Source: Prochilodus magdalenae (lineage: Eukaryota; Chordata; Actinopteri; Characiformes; Prochilodontidae). From it: DNA of 64,000 bases. The position numbers were made by a program, and so were the translations under genes. This document shows, piece after piece, positions 1-11,400 of this stretch (its first letter is position 1; each line of letters opens with the position of its first letter). The DNA lies in assembly GCA_024036415.1 (NCBI GenBank), contig JAMWET010000573.1, positions 310,001-374,000 of the forward strand. The letters are read 5' to 3'. Below the pieces are notes generated by a model. That model ran no database searches and was not told where the DNA came from. It saw only the letters and a program-made list of their open reading frames with translations.

Positions 1-2890
1 GTTGCCATTTTGCTCAGCGTGTCTTCCTGAGAGACTCCGACCAAGTCCCCTTAGGGGAGCAAGGTCAACAGGCGGCAAGAGTAAGGGGTGGTAAGTCTGC
101 CTCTTAAAAAATACATGGTATTTTAAGGAGGTTTGTGCTTCCCCTGTTAGTGAATTCTTGTATTTACCAGAGGCAATTGCTGCAGGTATTTCACAGTAGA
201 TTCTTCCTAAATGGTCAGGTCCATTGGTTAAATCCCATCATGCGTTATAAAGTGGTTTGTTGGACTTATTAATCCATCACAAATCTTGGACTGAAATACA
301 GGTTGCCCGGTCATGCAGTACACATACTTGTAAATTGCAGCGATTTCCTCATTTCATCTCAGGAATAGTTTATTAAAGAGCTCATTAGTTGGATCAGTCA
401 AGTCAAATGATATGTACGTATATCCCGCTTTTTACAACAGACATTGTCACAAAGCAGCTTGACAGAAAATCCAGGTCCATGCCTCCAATGAGGAAGCCAA
501 AGGTTACAGTGGCACAGAAAAACTTCCTCAGAGCAAAAGGAAAGAACCTTCAGAGGAACAGGTTGAGGATCAGGTGTGCTGGAGCAAGGAAAACTAAAAT
601 GTGCAGAAAAAAAGGGTAGTCCCAAACCCAGGTAAGGAATCACTGGATTTCAAGTGGAATTCCAGTCTCCCATATTTCCACATATAAGTGGTTAAGGTGT
701 GCAGATTGAGCACAGTTACATGCACTTAATAATCTGATTGATGAGGAAAATCAGAATTTGTCAGTAACCTTTTCAGCCCACAGAAAAACTCCAGGTCTAC
801 TCCAGGTCAGGCAGTCATTGGATTTCTGCATTAAAGGCAGCCTATAAACACACAGAATAAGACGTAACATAAACATAATGTAAAGCTCTTCAAACAAAGA
901 ATATTAACAATATTTATATTCAAGCAGGTTGTAGTCAATACCTCTTCAAAAGTGTTTCTGGTTCACAGGGTGGTGGTAGTAACTGTTTTCCACATGCCCA
1001 GACAGAGAAATCCAAAAGAAATCAGACTAAGAGTGGACTCTCTAGCACTGGGAAACACAACTACTGAGCTAAAACCCAAGTCTCTTTACCAGATTTCTTA
1101 ATCAGATCTGTAGACCTTAAGCCGGTCAAGGGAATTGGAGTATGCAGTTTACATGACCACCTGAATAATCCGATAACTGCAGAAATCTGATTATGATGTG
1201 AAATGGTGCATCATAGAGAAACTTAACCAAAACCATCAGTTAACCTACTCATCTTCTGTGGTTTTATACATAATGCTGATGATATTAAATTAATTGTGAC
1301 CATTCTGAAAGACTTTGGACTATTTTGCTTGACCAAATCCAGAATGTACATTTCCACCATGAATAGACCAAAACATTTCACAAAACTATCATAAAACAAT
1401 CAGAGCAGCATATTCATAACCTTAGTGTAAGACAGCTTTTAAAGGCATTAGATGAATAAACTCTTCAGATGGCTGCTTCCTGTTACCATCACTGTGAATA
1501 ACTCTCTGTAAGTTGCTCTAGAATTAAACATTTCACACTAAACCATTCTGCGTGATTTCATTTACAGCCCAACTATATTTGTCCAAGTCTGTAGAGTTTG
1601 GTTGTATCTCACCCTTTCTCTACAGGTGTACCGCCTCTTTTCTTCTTCGTCTTCATGTGTGGAAGGCGGTTGGCAATGTATGGTGCATTACTGCCACCTA
1701 CTGAGGTGGAGTGTGGAGTAAGACTAAAGAAAAGCAAGACTACCCAGCACATCCCTTACAATAGCAATAAGAAGGAAAACTAGATCAGGTAAATAAATCC
1801 CAGTGAACCTCAAAAATCAGTCATGTGAGGACCACTGACCAATCACGATCGTGGCTTATGTCACTAAGGGAGGTGCCTAAGCCTTAAAAGGAGGCATTCG
1901 AGCTTACTGAAGGGATAGAACTGCTAATACTCATTGTCATGTGTTGTGTTTTTTTTTTATGAGAGAGAGAGAGAGAGAGAGAGAACAAGAGAGAGAGAGA
2001 GATTGTTTCTGCATTTGGATTTGCTCTTGCATATTGCAAGATAATGTCAGTGAAAAGGTCATATAGTGTTAATGCAACATAACACCGTTTCATATCCCTC
2101 AAATCCTCAACCTGTAAATGGAAATAAAGAAATCTAGGCACCATCCAAGCCCAGTTAGATAAGAGGATTTTTGCCAGTTACAAAGAATGATATTGTAAAT
2201 AAAATAATTGATTGGTTATGATTTCCTAGAGTTCTTGTAAATCTAAATTTAATAAAATAATCTATTACTAAACACAATCAAGGAGCGCAAGAGACAGAAG
2301 CCGAAGGAATAGGTCTGATGAATAGTGATCATGAGGAAAATGAGGGAGAGAAGCTTTCAGTTCAAATTAATATTCTATTTAATTGAAGTGTGCTGAGAAA
2401 AATATAATATTTGTCACTATGGTCATAAAATTCTGTCTAGCTCATTAAACATGCCTACAGATCGTCAAAAAATAACACTCCTTCTGATTGCCACCAGCTG
2501 AGAACTGAACTGATGAATAATCTGTGGATTTGAATAATGTATTTAGGACCTTGCAGCTTAACTAACAGAGGAGATAGCTGTACTTGACTTTAGTACATTT
2601 GCTTGATCTAACTCAAGTGGATGGATACAGTGTTTAAATCATACTAGCTCTCTGCTTATCTACACAGAGACAGGTCTCCTGAATGCCAGTTCGAGCAAAT
2701 AGCCATTTCTGATCCATTTTTCTGACTGTTGCTCCTCTAATAGATAATGATGGAACGACATTTTAGGGACATTAGAAGAATTCCCCCTAGGCGGCCAATC
2801 CCCAGACCCCCCAACCCAATTACGTGAAACTCTAGGAAAGCCCCTGGTTAGCAGTGTCCTTATGCTGGGTAAATCATGTGAGGATTCTAC
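1..2890. other. Intergenic, no gene supported
   Basis: There is no credible coding frame. Near 420-620 and 1,600-1,730 there are words that look like dispersed fish repeats, but I could not define their edges. Apart from the (GA)n tract I see nothing firm. Confidence 0.6.
1961..2002. repeat. (GA)n microsatellite
   Basis: GA repeats from 1961 to 2002 are broken once by an ACAA interruption at about 1985. Confidence 0.9.
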
Positions 2891-2894
2891 CTGG

Positions 2895-3050
2895 TATACA
2901 GTACCAGTCAAAAAATTAGACACTCGCAACTGGATGTTTTTATCCTAAAGACTCTACAGGCTTAGGTTTAACAGTTCCAGCTAATGAGACGTCTAAAATA
3001 AGTATCCTGCTATACCACATATACTCTTGATGTATTGACTGGTAGTGTAG
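2895..3050. mobile_element. Short MITE with Tc1-type termini
   Basis: About 156 bp is bounded by near-matching inverted ends: CAGTACCAGTCAA on the left, and TTGACTGGTAGTG on the right, which reads CACTACCAGTCAA on the other strand. These resemble the CACTACCAGTCAAA termini of fish Tc1-like elements. There is no coding content, so it is a non-autonomous deletion derivative. Confidence 0.55.
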
Positions 3051-4070
3051 TCCCTGAGGTCAGAGTTCATGAAAAAAACACTAACAACGTGCAGACCAGG
3101 ACGTTGGGAACCACTGCTTTAGAAGACATACAACTACACATACACAACTACACAGCTAAACTGGTAGGCACTAAAGCTAAATAAGCTGGACTGCTACATC
3201 ACCTCTTACCAGCCATTCTTTGGGTGAAGATTGGGTTGTATCCCTTCAGTAATGTCTTTTGCCCCATTGTCTATTTGATCCTGCATCCAGGATCCTGATT
3301 CCCCAGTGAAGAATCATGATCCTTTTAGTGTTGGGTCTAATCTGAGTCTGGGTTTTATTGATGGCCACATATTTATGGACACACAGTTGTAATGGCTTAG
3401 CCTTCATTTAATTCAGTTTCCAAGCATATGACAAGGCACCCTAACTAAATTGTTGCTGCTCCCATGGGAATGCTGTTAGTTTTGCTTGATTCATAAAATG
3501 TTAATTGCTGGTTGGGGGTGTGATACGATCAGTGTAGTGTAGAAAAAGAAAAGAGCATAAAACATGCTCATCACACAGAGCTAGAGCTGCCTTATCAAAG
3601 CAGCCTCTCTGTCTTCACAAGGCTGTAAACAGACACTTGCACTGACTGATAATCTGCTGAAAAATGCAGCACGTTGGTAACCTTTCACAGGCTTCGCAAC
3701 AAGCATATTAAGCTCAAAGTTCTTTCAGTCTTTCACTCTCTCCTTCTCTCTCCCTCTCTTTCTCAACAGCTCTTGCGTGCTGAACAGTGGCCTCTCTAAC
3801 TCCAGCCTTGGAAAGAAGAATCAATTACTATCGATTTTCTTACGAAGTTCCCTTGCACTCTCTGGGGCCGAGTCAAAGGAGGTGTGTGTGTGCATGCCTG
3901 CGTGTGTGTGTGGAGGAGGGAAGAGAGTGGGGACAAAAGGAGATAAATAAAAAAACAGATGAATTACAAAATTAACCCCCACTGAGTGAGCAGTGAAAAA
4001 ACAGAAGATGCATGTATACAACAAACAGTCCAAAATGGAGCTACAAGGTGATGTTCTGATAGATGTTACA

Positions 4071-4254
4071 TATCGTCGCTGTCCAATGAAAAACATGTAT
4101 CTCCATTTTTGTTGATTTTTACTTTATGCCTCATTTGATCACATGAGTTGCTTTTTACACTGTGTGGGAATTTCATGAAGAAGGGCCCTAAACTGCTTGG
4201 AAAGACGTCTGGTTCCATTGACTTACATTCAAATTAAATTAGGTTTTTGGCCAC
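4071..4254 (+). repeat. Dispersed repeat family A, copy 1
   Basis: This segment is clearly similar to 6,069-6,276: both share TATCGTC-CTGTCCAA, ACATGTATCTCCATTTTTGTTG, TTTGATCACATGAG-TGCT and TTTCATGAAGAA. Its right part (GTTCCATTGAC..AAATTAGGTTTTTGG) also recurs near 31,065-31,105. The class is unknown and it is non-coding. Confidence 0.6.
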
Positions 4255-4455
4255 TGCTGTTAGACCCGTATGACTGTACCCTTAGATATACCTGCAACTT
4301 CAGCTACTTCCGTCACACTATGACCTTTAACATGCCCGAATGCAGTCACTTCTTTTTGCCAATCACTAACATCTTCTTTGTGACCCATTTTTACACTTCA
4401 GATGAGACATTCCCTATACTGAACGACCTCTTCTCAATCTTTGAATCTTATTGCA
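4253..4455 (+). repeat. Dispersed repeat family B, copy 1
   Basis: This is similar to 34,921-35,170: both share GCCACTGCTG, ACCCGTATGAC, TTCAGCT-CTTCC-TCACA and ACCTCTTCTCAATCTTT-A in the same order. Both contain a moderately long open frame, but no protein family was recognised. Confidence 0.5.
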
Positions 4456-4700
4456 GCCCCATCATCCATCATCCTTGGTGGAGGTGGTGTAATGGGGTGA
4501 GGAATGATTCTTGACACACACTGGGTCTCCTAATTTCAATCATGCATTGCTTGAATGCCACAGCCCGTTGGAGTATCATTTGCTTACCCTGTGCATTCCT
4601 TCATGACCACCATATTTCATGAACATGACAATGACTTCAGTGATGTTCCGGGGTGTGAATCCAACAGAATGCCTTTGGGGAGGGGTAAAACTTGAGATTT
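4455..4700 (+). pseudogene. Tc1-like transposase remnant
   Basis: Decayed words of a fish Tc1-like transposase gene appear in order: GGTGGTGTAATGGGGTG, CATGACCACCATATTTC, CATGAACATGACAATGA, then GAATCCAACAGAATGCCTTTGGG, equivalent to the protein motif NP.E.LWG. Frameshifts and stops make it non-functional. A further piece of the same kind lies at 5,640-5,725. Confidence 0.5.
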
Positions 4701-5639
4701 GCAGCATGAAAGTGCACCTGAAAATGAACAGAAATTGCTTAATAGTTGCAGAAGCTGATATCCATCCATGTTGTAAACAATAGGTGAGATTACTGCCTAG
4801 AATAAATGCTGGGTTCCTGAGTGCAGAAATAATTCACCTGAACAGATTTGCTTAAGAGAACAAAAGTTTACACTTGGTCATGCTGAAAAACGTTCAACTT
4901 CAGCTGAAAAGCTCAGCTCGTCATGCGTCACTTTTAATGAGGTACCAGATTAAAAAAACAGTATAACACTGAACCAGAGAGTGAAGGCAGGGCCAAACAA
5001 TGTCCCAGTTTTGCTTTCATTTGTGATTAAAAATGCTCATCTTGGAGACAGATATCATTTCAGTGCAGAATGTCTTACCCCATTTTTCTCACACTGATTT
5101 GCTTAAAACTCTTGAGAAATAGACCCTGGAGCTTGGCTAGCTGATGAACTTTTCCCTTCTCCAACATAAAATGCGATGTGGGTTAATTTCTTTAGTCTGG
5201 TCCATTCAGGGATGTGTGATGTAGTGTTGTACTTAAATATTCGCTCCCGCCTTTCTCTGATTAGCAAAACCTGCCACAGGTGGTTTTCTTGCAGGCCAGA
5301 CGCATTTTTTTTCAGAATGCGGTTCACCAACTGAATGCGGCTGCTCTGACACTGACTGTGTAAAATTCACAAATGTGTTTTCAAATGTAGCTGAATGCAC
5401 AGTGCAGGACTGCACTGCGGCAGACACGGTGTGTCATATAAAGTTCACGTTTTCAGCAAATGTTTTCAAACTAGTCCATGTTGTCCTTTTGTCCATGTTA
5501 GAGGGAACTACTGAACGCAGCAACTACTTTCCACGCTGAGATCACATGAGGGAAGCTGAAAACCTGCGGCCCTCCATTACCACTCTGTGGAACGATGCAG
5601 GTGGAAAATTGATAACATTGCTACTATTTGCAGCCGGAG

Positions 5640-5725
5640 GTCTGCTGCATGATGCAATCACCTCCACATGGACCAGAATATCAAAGAAATGTTTCCAGCA
5701 TCATGTGGAATCCACACCTTGAAGA
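5640..5725 (+). pseudogene. Tc1-like transposase 3' fragment
   Basis: The fragment has the words CTGCATGATGCAATCA, ATATGGACCAGAATATC and GAAATGTTTCCAGCATC. They correspond to the C-terminal part of the transposase type seen at 4,455-4,700 and 31,602-31,950. It is short and decayed. Confidence 0.45.
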
Positions 5726-6068
5726 AAGCTTCATGAGAAAATAAATGGTCCAAAATATTTTTCTTCTCCTGAAAAGTTATCATTTTGGATACATAAGGTC
5801 AGATAGTCACTACATCACTCTTCAGCACTTGATGGCCCTGCTCTGGGAGTTTATGTGGTCTTCCAAATATTGGTTGAGCTGCTGTTGCTTATAGATGAAT
5901 GTGGCAGGTCTAGCCTTTTGTTATTCATGACCAGAAATTTTGAAAAACTGTGCAGGTCTATGACGAGTTACTTCAGGAGAGTATGTGCCACTAGCATTGG
6001 CTGTAATAGTGCAGCCCTTTACAGCAATCTTCTCTCACACACACACACACACACATATCGTCACACAT

Positions 6069-6276
6069 ATCGTCACTGTCCAAAGAACAACATGTATCTC
6101 CATTTTTGTTGATTTTTACTTCTATGCCTTATTTGATCACATGAGCTGCTGTTTACACTGTATGGAGATTTCATGAAGAAAGGACAAACAGAAACAGCCC
6201 AAAACTGTTTCCAAAGCTGTGAAAGACGACTGGTGTTATTGAATTCCCTTTAAATGGGAAAAAAAGGGTTTGGCCT
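6069..6276 (+). repeat. Dispersed repeat family A, copy 2
   Basis: This is the second copy of the family seen at 4,071-4,254, in the same orientation 2 kb downstream, with scattered substitutions and small indels. It follows a short (CA)n tract at 6,034-6,064. The two may come from a local duplication or from independent insertions. Confidence 0.6.
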
Positions 6277-6324
6277 CTTCTGTAAGTTGTCATTTTGGAG
6301 ATACCTTTTTTTCTTTAGACAGCG

Positions 6325-6328
<4 letters not shown>

Positions 6329-6385
<57 letters not shown>
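6329..6385. repeat. (AT)n microsatellite
   Basis: About 28 uninterrupted AT units. It is AT-rich, prone to cruciform formation and probably length-variable. Confidence 0.95.
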
Positions 6386-6386
<1 letters not shown>

Positions 6387-7484
6387 GTGTATTTGTATTG
6401 CTGAGAGAAGGTGCACTACTAGGGAAAGACAGGTGTAAAAATGGCACCACATGCTTGTGGCCTTGAGAGTCTATCAGACACCCACAGCAGCGTGTTTATA
6501 CAGAAGACCCAGAGGCACAGCACTGGTTAGAAGGCAGAACACACACACACAAAGAGAAGCACTACACGGATAGATAGCAAGTGGCTGGTTAATAACAAAA
6601 AGCCCGAGCTGTAGCATTTTCCAAGGCTCCTTACCATGTTTTTTTTTCCCACACAATTATAGAGACAATGTTATCTGCTTGTGTTGCTTTTCCTCCTCGC
6701 TAATGAGAGCCGCACGCTGTCTTTCCCTTCTTTCCCGCAGTCCGAGCTCGAGGGCAACACACTCACGAGGGACGAACTCGGCTGATCAGTATTCTGCGCG
6801 CTACTTTTTTTTTTTTTTTCCATTGTTTCAGCATTCTCGCGCCCTTGACTACAGGCCCGGAGTAACTGACGAAAATTTGCACCTCAAAGGTAAATAAGCA
6901 TAATTTGATGGGCCTTGTTTATTTTCCGAGCCTTTATTCAGATGAGATGGGAAACAATGAAGGGTATTTTACTGCCTTTGATTTCAAAAGTCTGCCCCCC
7001 ATCCCCCCAACAGATACATACAGGTGTACAGCTGAGCATAAAGCACTGATTTTGACCTTCGGAAAGCCGACAGCTAAGACCATCATCTCCACTTTAATGC
7101 ATTGGCTGAAACGTGATTGTGAAAAACATATGCCGCACAGTGGAGTGGCCTTCAGCTCCAGTCCTAGAGGGTTGGTGACAAGCACAGTTTAGTGGTTCAC
7201 CTGCTCAAACACACTGGCAATTAGCAAACACGCAGGACACCGGCCCTTCAGGGAAGGAATTAAGACACTTCTGCACTCTGGATGAACTACTTTCTCTTGT
7301 TGAGTAGTGATAAGAATGAGCTCTTTCTCAGTGACTCTCAATCAGTTCTTTCACGTGACGTTACAGTAATCTTCTTTGCGACAACCCACATATTCAATGC
7401 CCAGGTCAGCTTTATTGTTATAAAGCCTTTTTGTCAAGCTGCACAATATATGGCCAAAATTCAACCATTCCTTTCCCATACTTA

Positions 7485-7885
7485 GTTGTTTGGAGTATTG
7501 TAATTCTCTCCTTGCTGGCAATATCTCTTCCTCCTCTAACAAGCTTCAGATGGTCCAGACTCTCCTTTCCATCTACTAGCCCACAAAACCACTTTCCACT
7601 TGTTCTCCCTGATCTCCACTGGCTTCCGGATAAAGTACACTCACTTAAAAAATCCTCCTGCTCATGGTAAAGCTCTACTTACCTAGCCTGGTTCCTTCTT
7701 CATAAACCCACTTATCCTCTTTGCTCATCTTCAGCTCTTCAGCACAGTTCTGGTCATTGAGTGTTTTCTTTACAACTTGCTGCTAATCTAACCTTACCCT
7801 TCTATGTTTACTTGTTTCTCTTCAGTGTTTCATTGCATTTGTAAGCATCTTCAGGTGCTTGAAAAGCACTTTCTAAGTTTCAAGT
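7485..7885 (+). mobile_element. LINE 3' fragment (L2/CR1-like reverse transcriptase tail)
   Basis: Shifting between frames, the sequence reads like C-NSLLAGN.SSSSNKLQMVQTLLS, followed by a PL..LHWLP-type stretch (HWLPDKV). This is the C-terminal end of L2/CR1-type ORF2. It is followed by a tail with GAAAAGCACTTTCTAAG, like LINE 3' ends. Frameshifts and stops make it a dead 5'-truncated copy. Confidence 0.5.
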
Positions 7886-8689
7886 TTTATTACCTCACAT
7901 ATTTCTGAATAACTGCAAGTGTGCAAATATGTATTGAGTTAATAAGGCATTTTTCTTCTCTAGTTTTCCCAAAATAATATGTTAGAACACCACCAATGTG
8001 TTGGATGTACGCTCAACACAGTACTGCTCTGAAGCATTGCAGGAAAAAGGATCCAGTTGTGCGCAATGCACTTTGGCACATTTGAATGTGACACAATTGC
8101 CCTGACTTGTGAGCATACACGCAAGTATACAGAACTGCCCCTTAATCCCCACCCACTACCTATACCTTTACACTAGAGTGGTCCAAATCCTGTCTTGGAG
8201 ACCCACCTGCACTGCAGTTAGATGTTTTACTGCTCTAACACATCTGATTCAGGTTAAGAAGGACCACTACCAGTAGTGGAAGAAGTCCACAAACCATGTG
8301 CTTGAGTTAAAGTAGAGATACCCAAGGTAAAATATTCCACCAGTAAAAGTAGAAGCTCCTCCCTTTAGACCTCCACTTGAGTAAAAGCACTTTGTTCATT
8401 TAGACTTTTTTAAGCACACATATGCCAAAAGAAATTTCTCATAATGTAGTGGAGCAAAAAGTAAGATATTTGAATTTGAAATGTAGTGCATCCCAGAATG
8501 GGAATACATTGGTACAGATACACACGTTGTGATCTCATTTAACACTTGCAAGCTAGTGGTGGAGTTTTACACTCTCTGTTGGCCAAAAAATGGACAACAC
8601 AACTTTTTTTGCCTGTCTGCATCAGTGCAGATTTTGCCAGTGTATTTTTAGTTTACAGGTAAAAACAGGGACATCTGGTCACCCTAGCC

Positions 8690-9240
8690 TAGGGTCCCAA
8701 CAGCCCAGCTTGACTTAACGCAACATGCCAGGCATTTCAGCATGGAGTTGAAGAGTTGCCTAATGGTGTTCTTTGGCAAGCCATCCCATGCAAATCTTAT
8801 CCTCTCATACAGTTCCTGTAGATTTTGTGGTAGGAGTGGAGGTGGAGCGACACCAGGCCTTCTGGATGTGGCACATATGACAACAAATCATTCATCTTGA
8901 CACTGACCATGGTGCCTCCACACAGGGATTCGTTGGTCATCTCCACCAAGACAAAAGCGGGACTCGACACTGAAGATGACCCACTGCCCTTCTGAGTCAC
9001 TCCATGACAGTGAACTCCATTGCAGTCTTTGGTGATGCTGACGTGGTGTAAAGAGCAGTTGTTGTAGTGGCCTGTGTGCATGTAGTGCTGCGTCGTGCAG
9101 CCAATGGTGCTGGCTCGAACAGGATGACTCATGGAGGGCATCACTGCTCGCAGAATGTCTGCAATCATGGCTGTTGGGTCAGACAGTGATAAGGGAAGTC
9201 CTTGCTAACGTCACATGCACGGCCAAAACTTGAATCATTC
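8690..9240 (-). pseudogene. Internally deleted Tc1-like element, copy 1
   Basis: On the minus strand, decayed transposase sequence contains RILRAVMPSM-type DNA-binding codons, then the equivalent of SDESRFCLGGD. It jumps directly to a C-terminal segment (NLQELYERIRFAWDGL.-type, then SMLKCLACC). The part carrying the second catalytic Asp and the Glu is missing. Two other copies (37.86 and 52.4 kb) share the same jump. Confidence 0.6.
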
Positions 9241-9249
9241 ACATGTCTC

Positions 9250-11400
9250 ACAACGTCAAACCTACCCACCCATTTGAGGCATTCCTGTTGGTTAATTTAT
9301 TCTGGGTGAAACCCTTTGTGCAACTATTTTTGATGATGATTGTAGATTAAAATTAAATCAGGTTTCTGTAAATTAGGTTCCATTTTGAACATATCTGGTG
9401 TTCTGGATGTTGGTACGCTGGCCAACCAGCAAGTCCAAGTAGGGCTGAGTAATATGACAATATATGATGTTATTGTGATCAGTTGTCACAATACAAAACA
9501 TTATGCTTTTCTAAACATATCCTGGATGTGGTTAGTAATTATAGAACACTGGTCCACCGCATGATTCATGGTAAACAGGTTCTAAGTGAACGAATTTCAG
9601 ACGTCAGTTTTATGTGACGTCATATCGCATACTGGCAGCAAAAGTGTTACCTGGCAGGGTGGTCAAGACTTCAGCAACCCACGTGTTCACAAATGTAATA
9701 AACGAGTGGATGCAGGTAGAAATGAACTGATAAGCAGTCAAAGATCTTAAAACCGCTGCAGAAGAGACTGTGTTCATGTTCCTGGAAGTATAAAGGCCAG
9801 ACGTGCCGCATGCTAGGAGTCATCCGTCACACTGTTTCCCAGCAGCCTTGCAGCACCATTTAGCCTAAAGAACAGCCATTCCTTACATCCTGTGAACTGA
9901 TATTAGAGATGCAAAATATGCAGGAATGCATTAACACTCTCCACCACTGGGACTTTCTCCAGCCATAAAAAAGCTGCTCATGATAGCTTCCTCACAAACT
10001 GTCAGAAATGTATAATGGGAGGAAAAAGGAGCCCTTATATCTCTAAACAGCAAAAGACAGAGGTAGAGAGGGAATTGAAATGCCTCTCATGGAGGATTGT
10101 AGAGGGTCCACTGGCGGCCGGGCTGCGTCACTGCTGGGCTGCGTGAACATCGAGTGAAGTTTAAGCTGAAAGCAGGAAACGCATATTCCACAGAAGCTAA
10201 AACCCAGGGGAAAAAGGTTTGTCTAGTCAGATAGAGTCCCGATTAGTAGCCAAATGACAACAAAGCATTTCGATTGTTGGCGTGTTTTATGATGCATCTG
10301 TTATAACTTTCTGCATGAAGATGATACATAGTGTGAGCCCCACATCAGTTTATAGATCGACCACTGCTGCATACATTATATAGACGGACAGACAGACAAG
10401 ACTTCCATCTTCCGTACGGTGAATGGTCTGAAATAAAACGGATAAGACGCGCCATCTAGTGGTCATCATGAGCTGGTGCCGCTGCTTCTGATTACAGCGC
10501 TATGGAGATGGGCACTGCAGCGAACACTAATCTATCCACCTAATTACTAACACCCTACAGTTCCACTTACGGGCTACTTTACATCTACCCCCAGCCTTTA
10601 GTGCGTGTCTCTTGCTTAACAGTATTTGTTGGCAAACCCTGACTGTTTATACGCATACATCTTAAAACGTTGTACACGTCCAGTAATTATTAAATATGGG
10701 GGGAAAAACACAAATAAGCAAAACTCGTCTAGTACTAGGCCGCCACTGTCGCACGCTGATGATGTCACAAGGCTGCAGTGAAGTCTGTCATTCAGAAAAC
10801 AATCAAGCCGCGTTTTTCTCTTCAGTAACCTCAAACTGTGGCTAAAGCTGGAAAGACTGGATTATATTAAAGCTAAATTGGGTATTTAGGTCGCCTATCT
10901 TTGCTCAGTGGATGAAAGAAAGAGCGCAAGCATTTTATGTGGCTAAAACAATAAAAGTAAAATAATATGGCCGCCTACTGGTAAAAGGATTTTTCTATTT
11001 GCAAAATATAAAAATTGTTTCATTTGTTTTCAACAACATATTTGAATGGTAGTATACATATACACCATACTGGGCACTGTATGTCCTCACGGTCAGCGAT
11101 ACCCTGAAAGCACCCTATCTATCCCGTTCATCACAGATCCATTGTTGACTAGATGTTATGTCAGTTATTCCAAACACAGCAATGACACTGAAATGCTAGT
11201 GTCTCCGTCGTACAGGAGGTACTTGCTTAAATAGAGCTTTTCTTTTTCTGTGGGTCAGTGTCAATGCTAGGTTAAGGAGTTGTCCAGTACCCAAAAATAT
11301 CCAACTTAAAGTCTGAGTGAAAACACATTAGACCGTTTCTTACAGAACTACTGGTGGTAAGGGGAACCAGGGGTCACCATGTCTGTAGCACAAAGATTAT
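9250..11400. other. Intergenic, no gene supported
   Basis: AT-rich unique-looking DNA. GGGCTGAGTAATATGACAATAT near 9,433 resembles one end of a common fish DNA transposon, but no partner end was found. GCGCCATCTAGTGGTCATCA at 10,450 resembles a common repeat word. No conserved coding exon was recognised. Confidence 0.55.

Noticed and set aside
389..640. Small ORFs near 0.4-0.6 kb
   Set aside because: The words resemble a dispersed fish repeat (GTCACAAAGCAGCTTGACAG). Its boundaries and class could not be fixed, so no element is claimed.
1598..1783. ORF and GCATTACTGCCACCTACTG word
   Set aside because: It looks like part of a common fish repeat, but no ends or second copy were found in the window.
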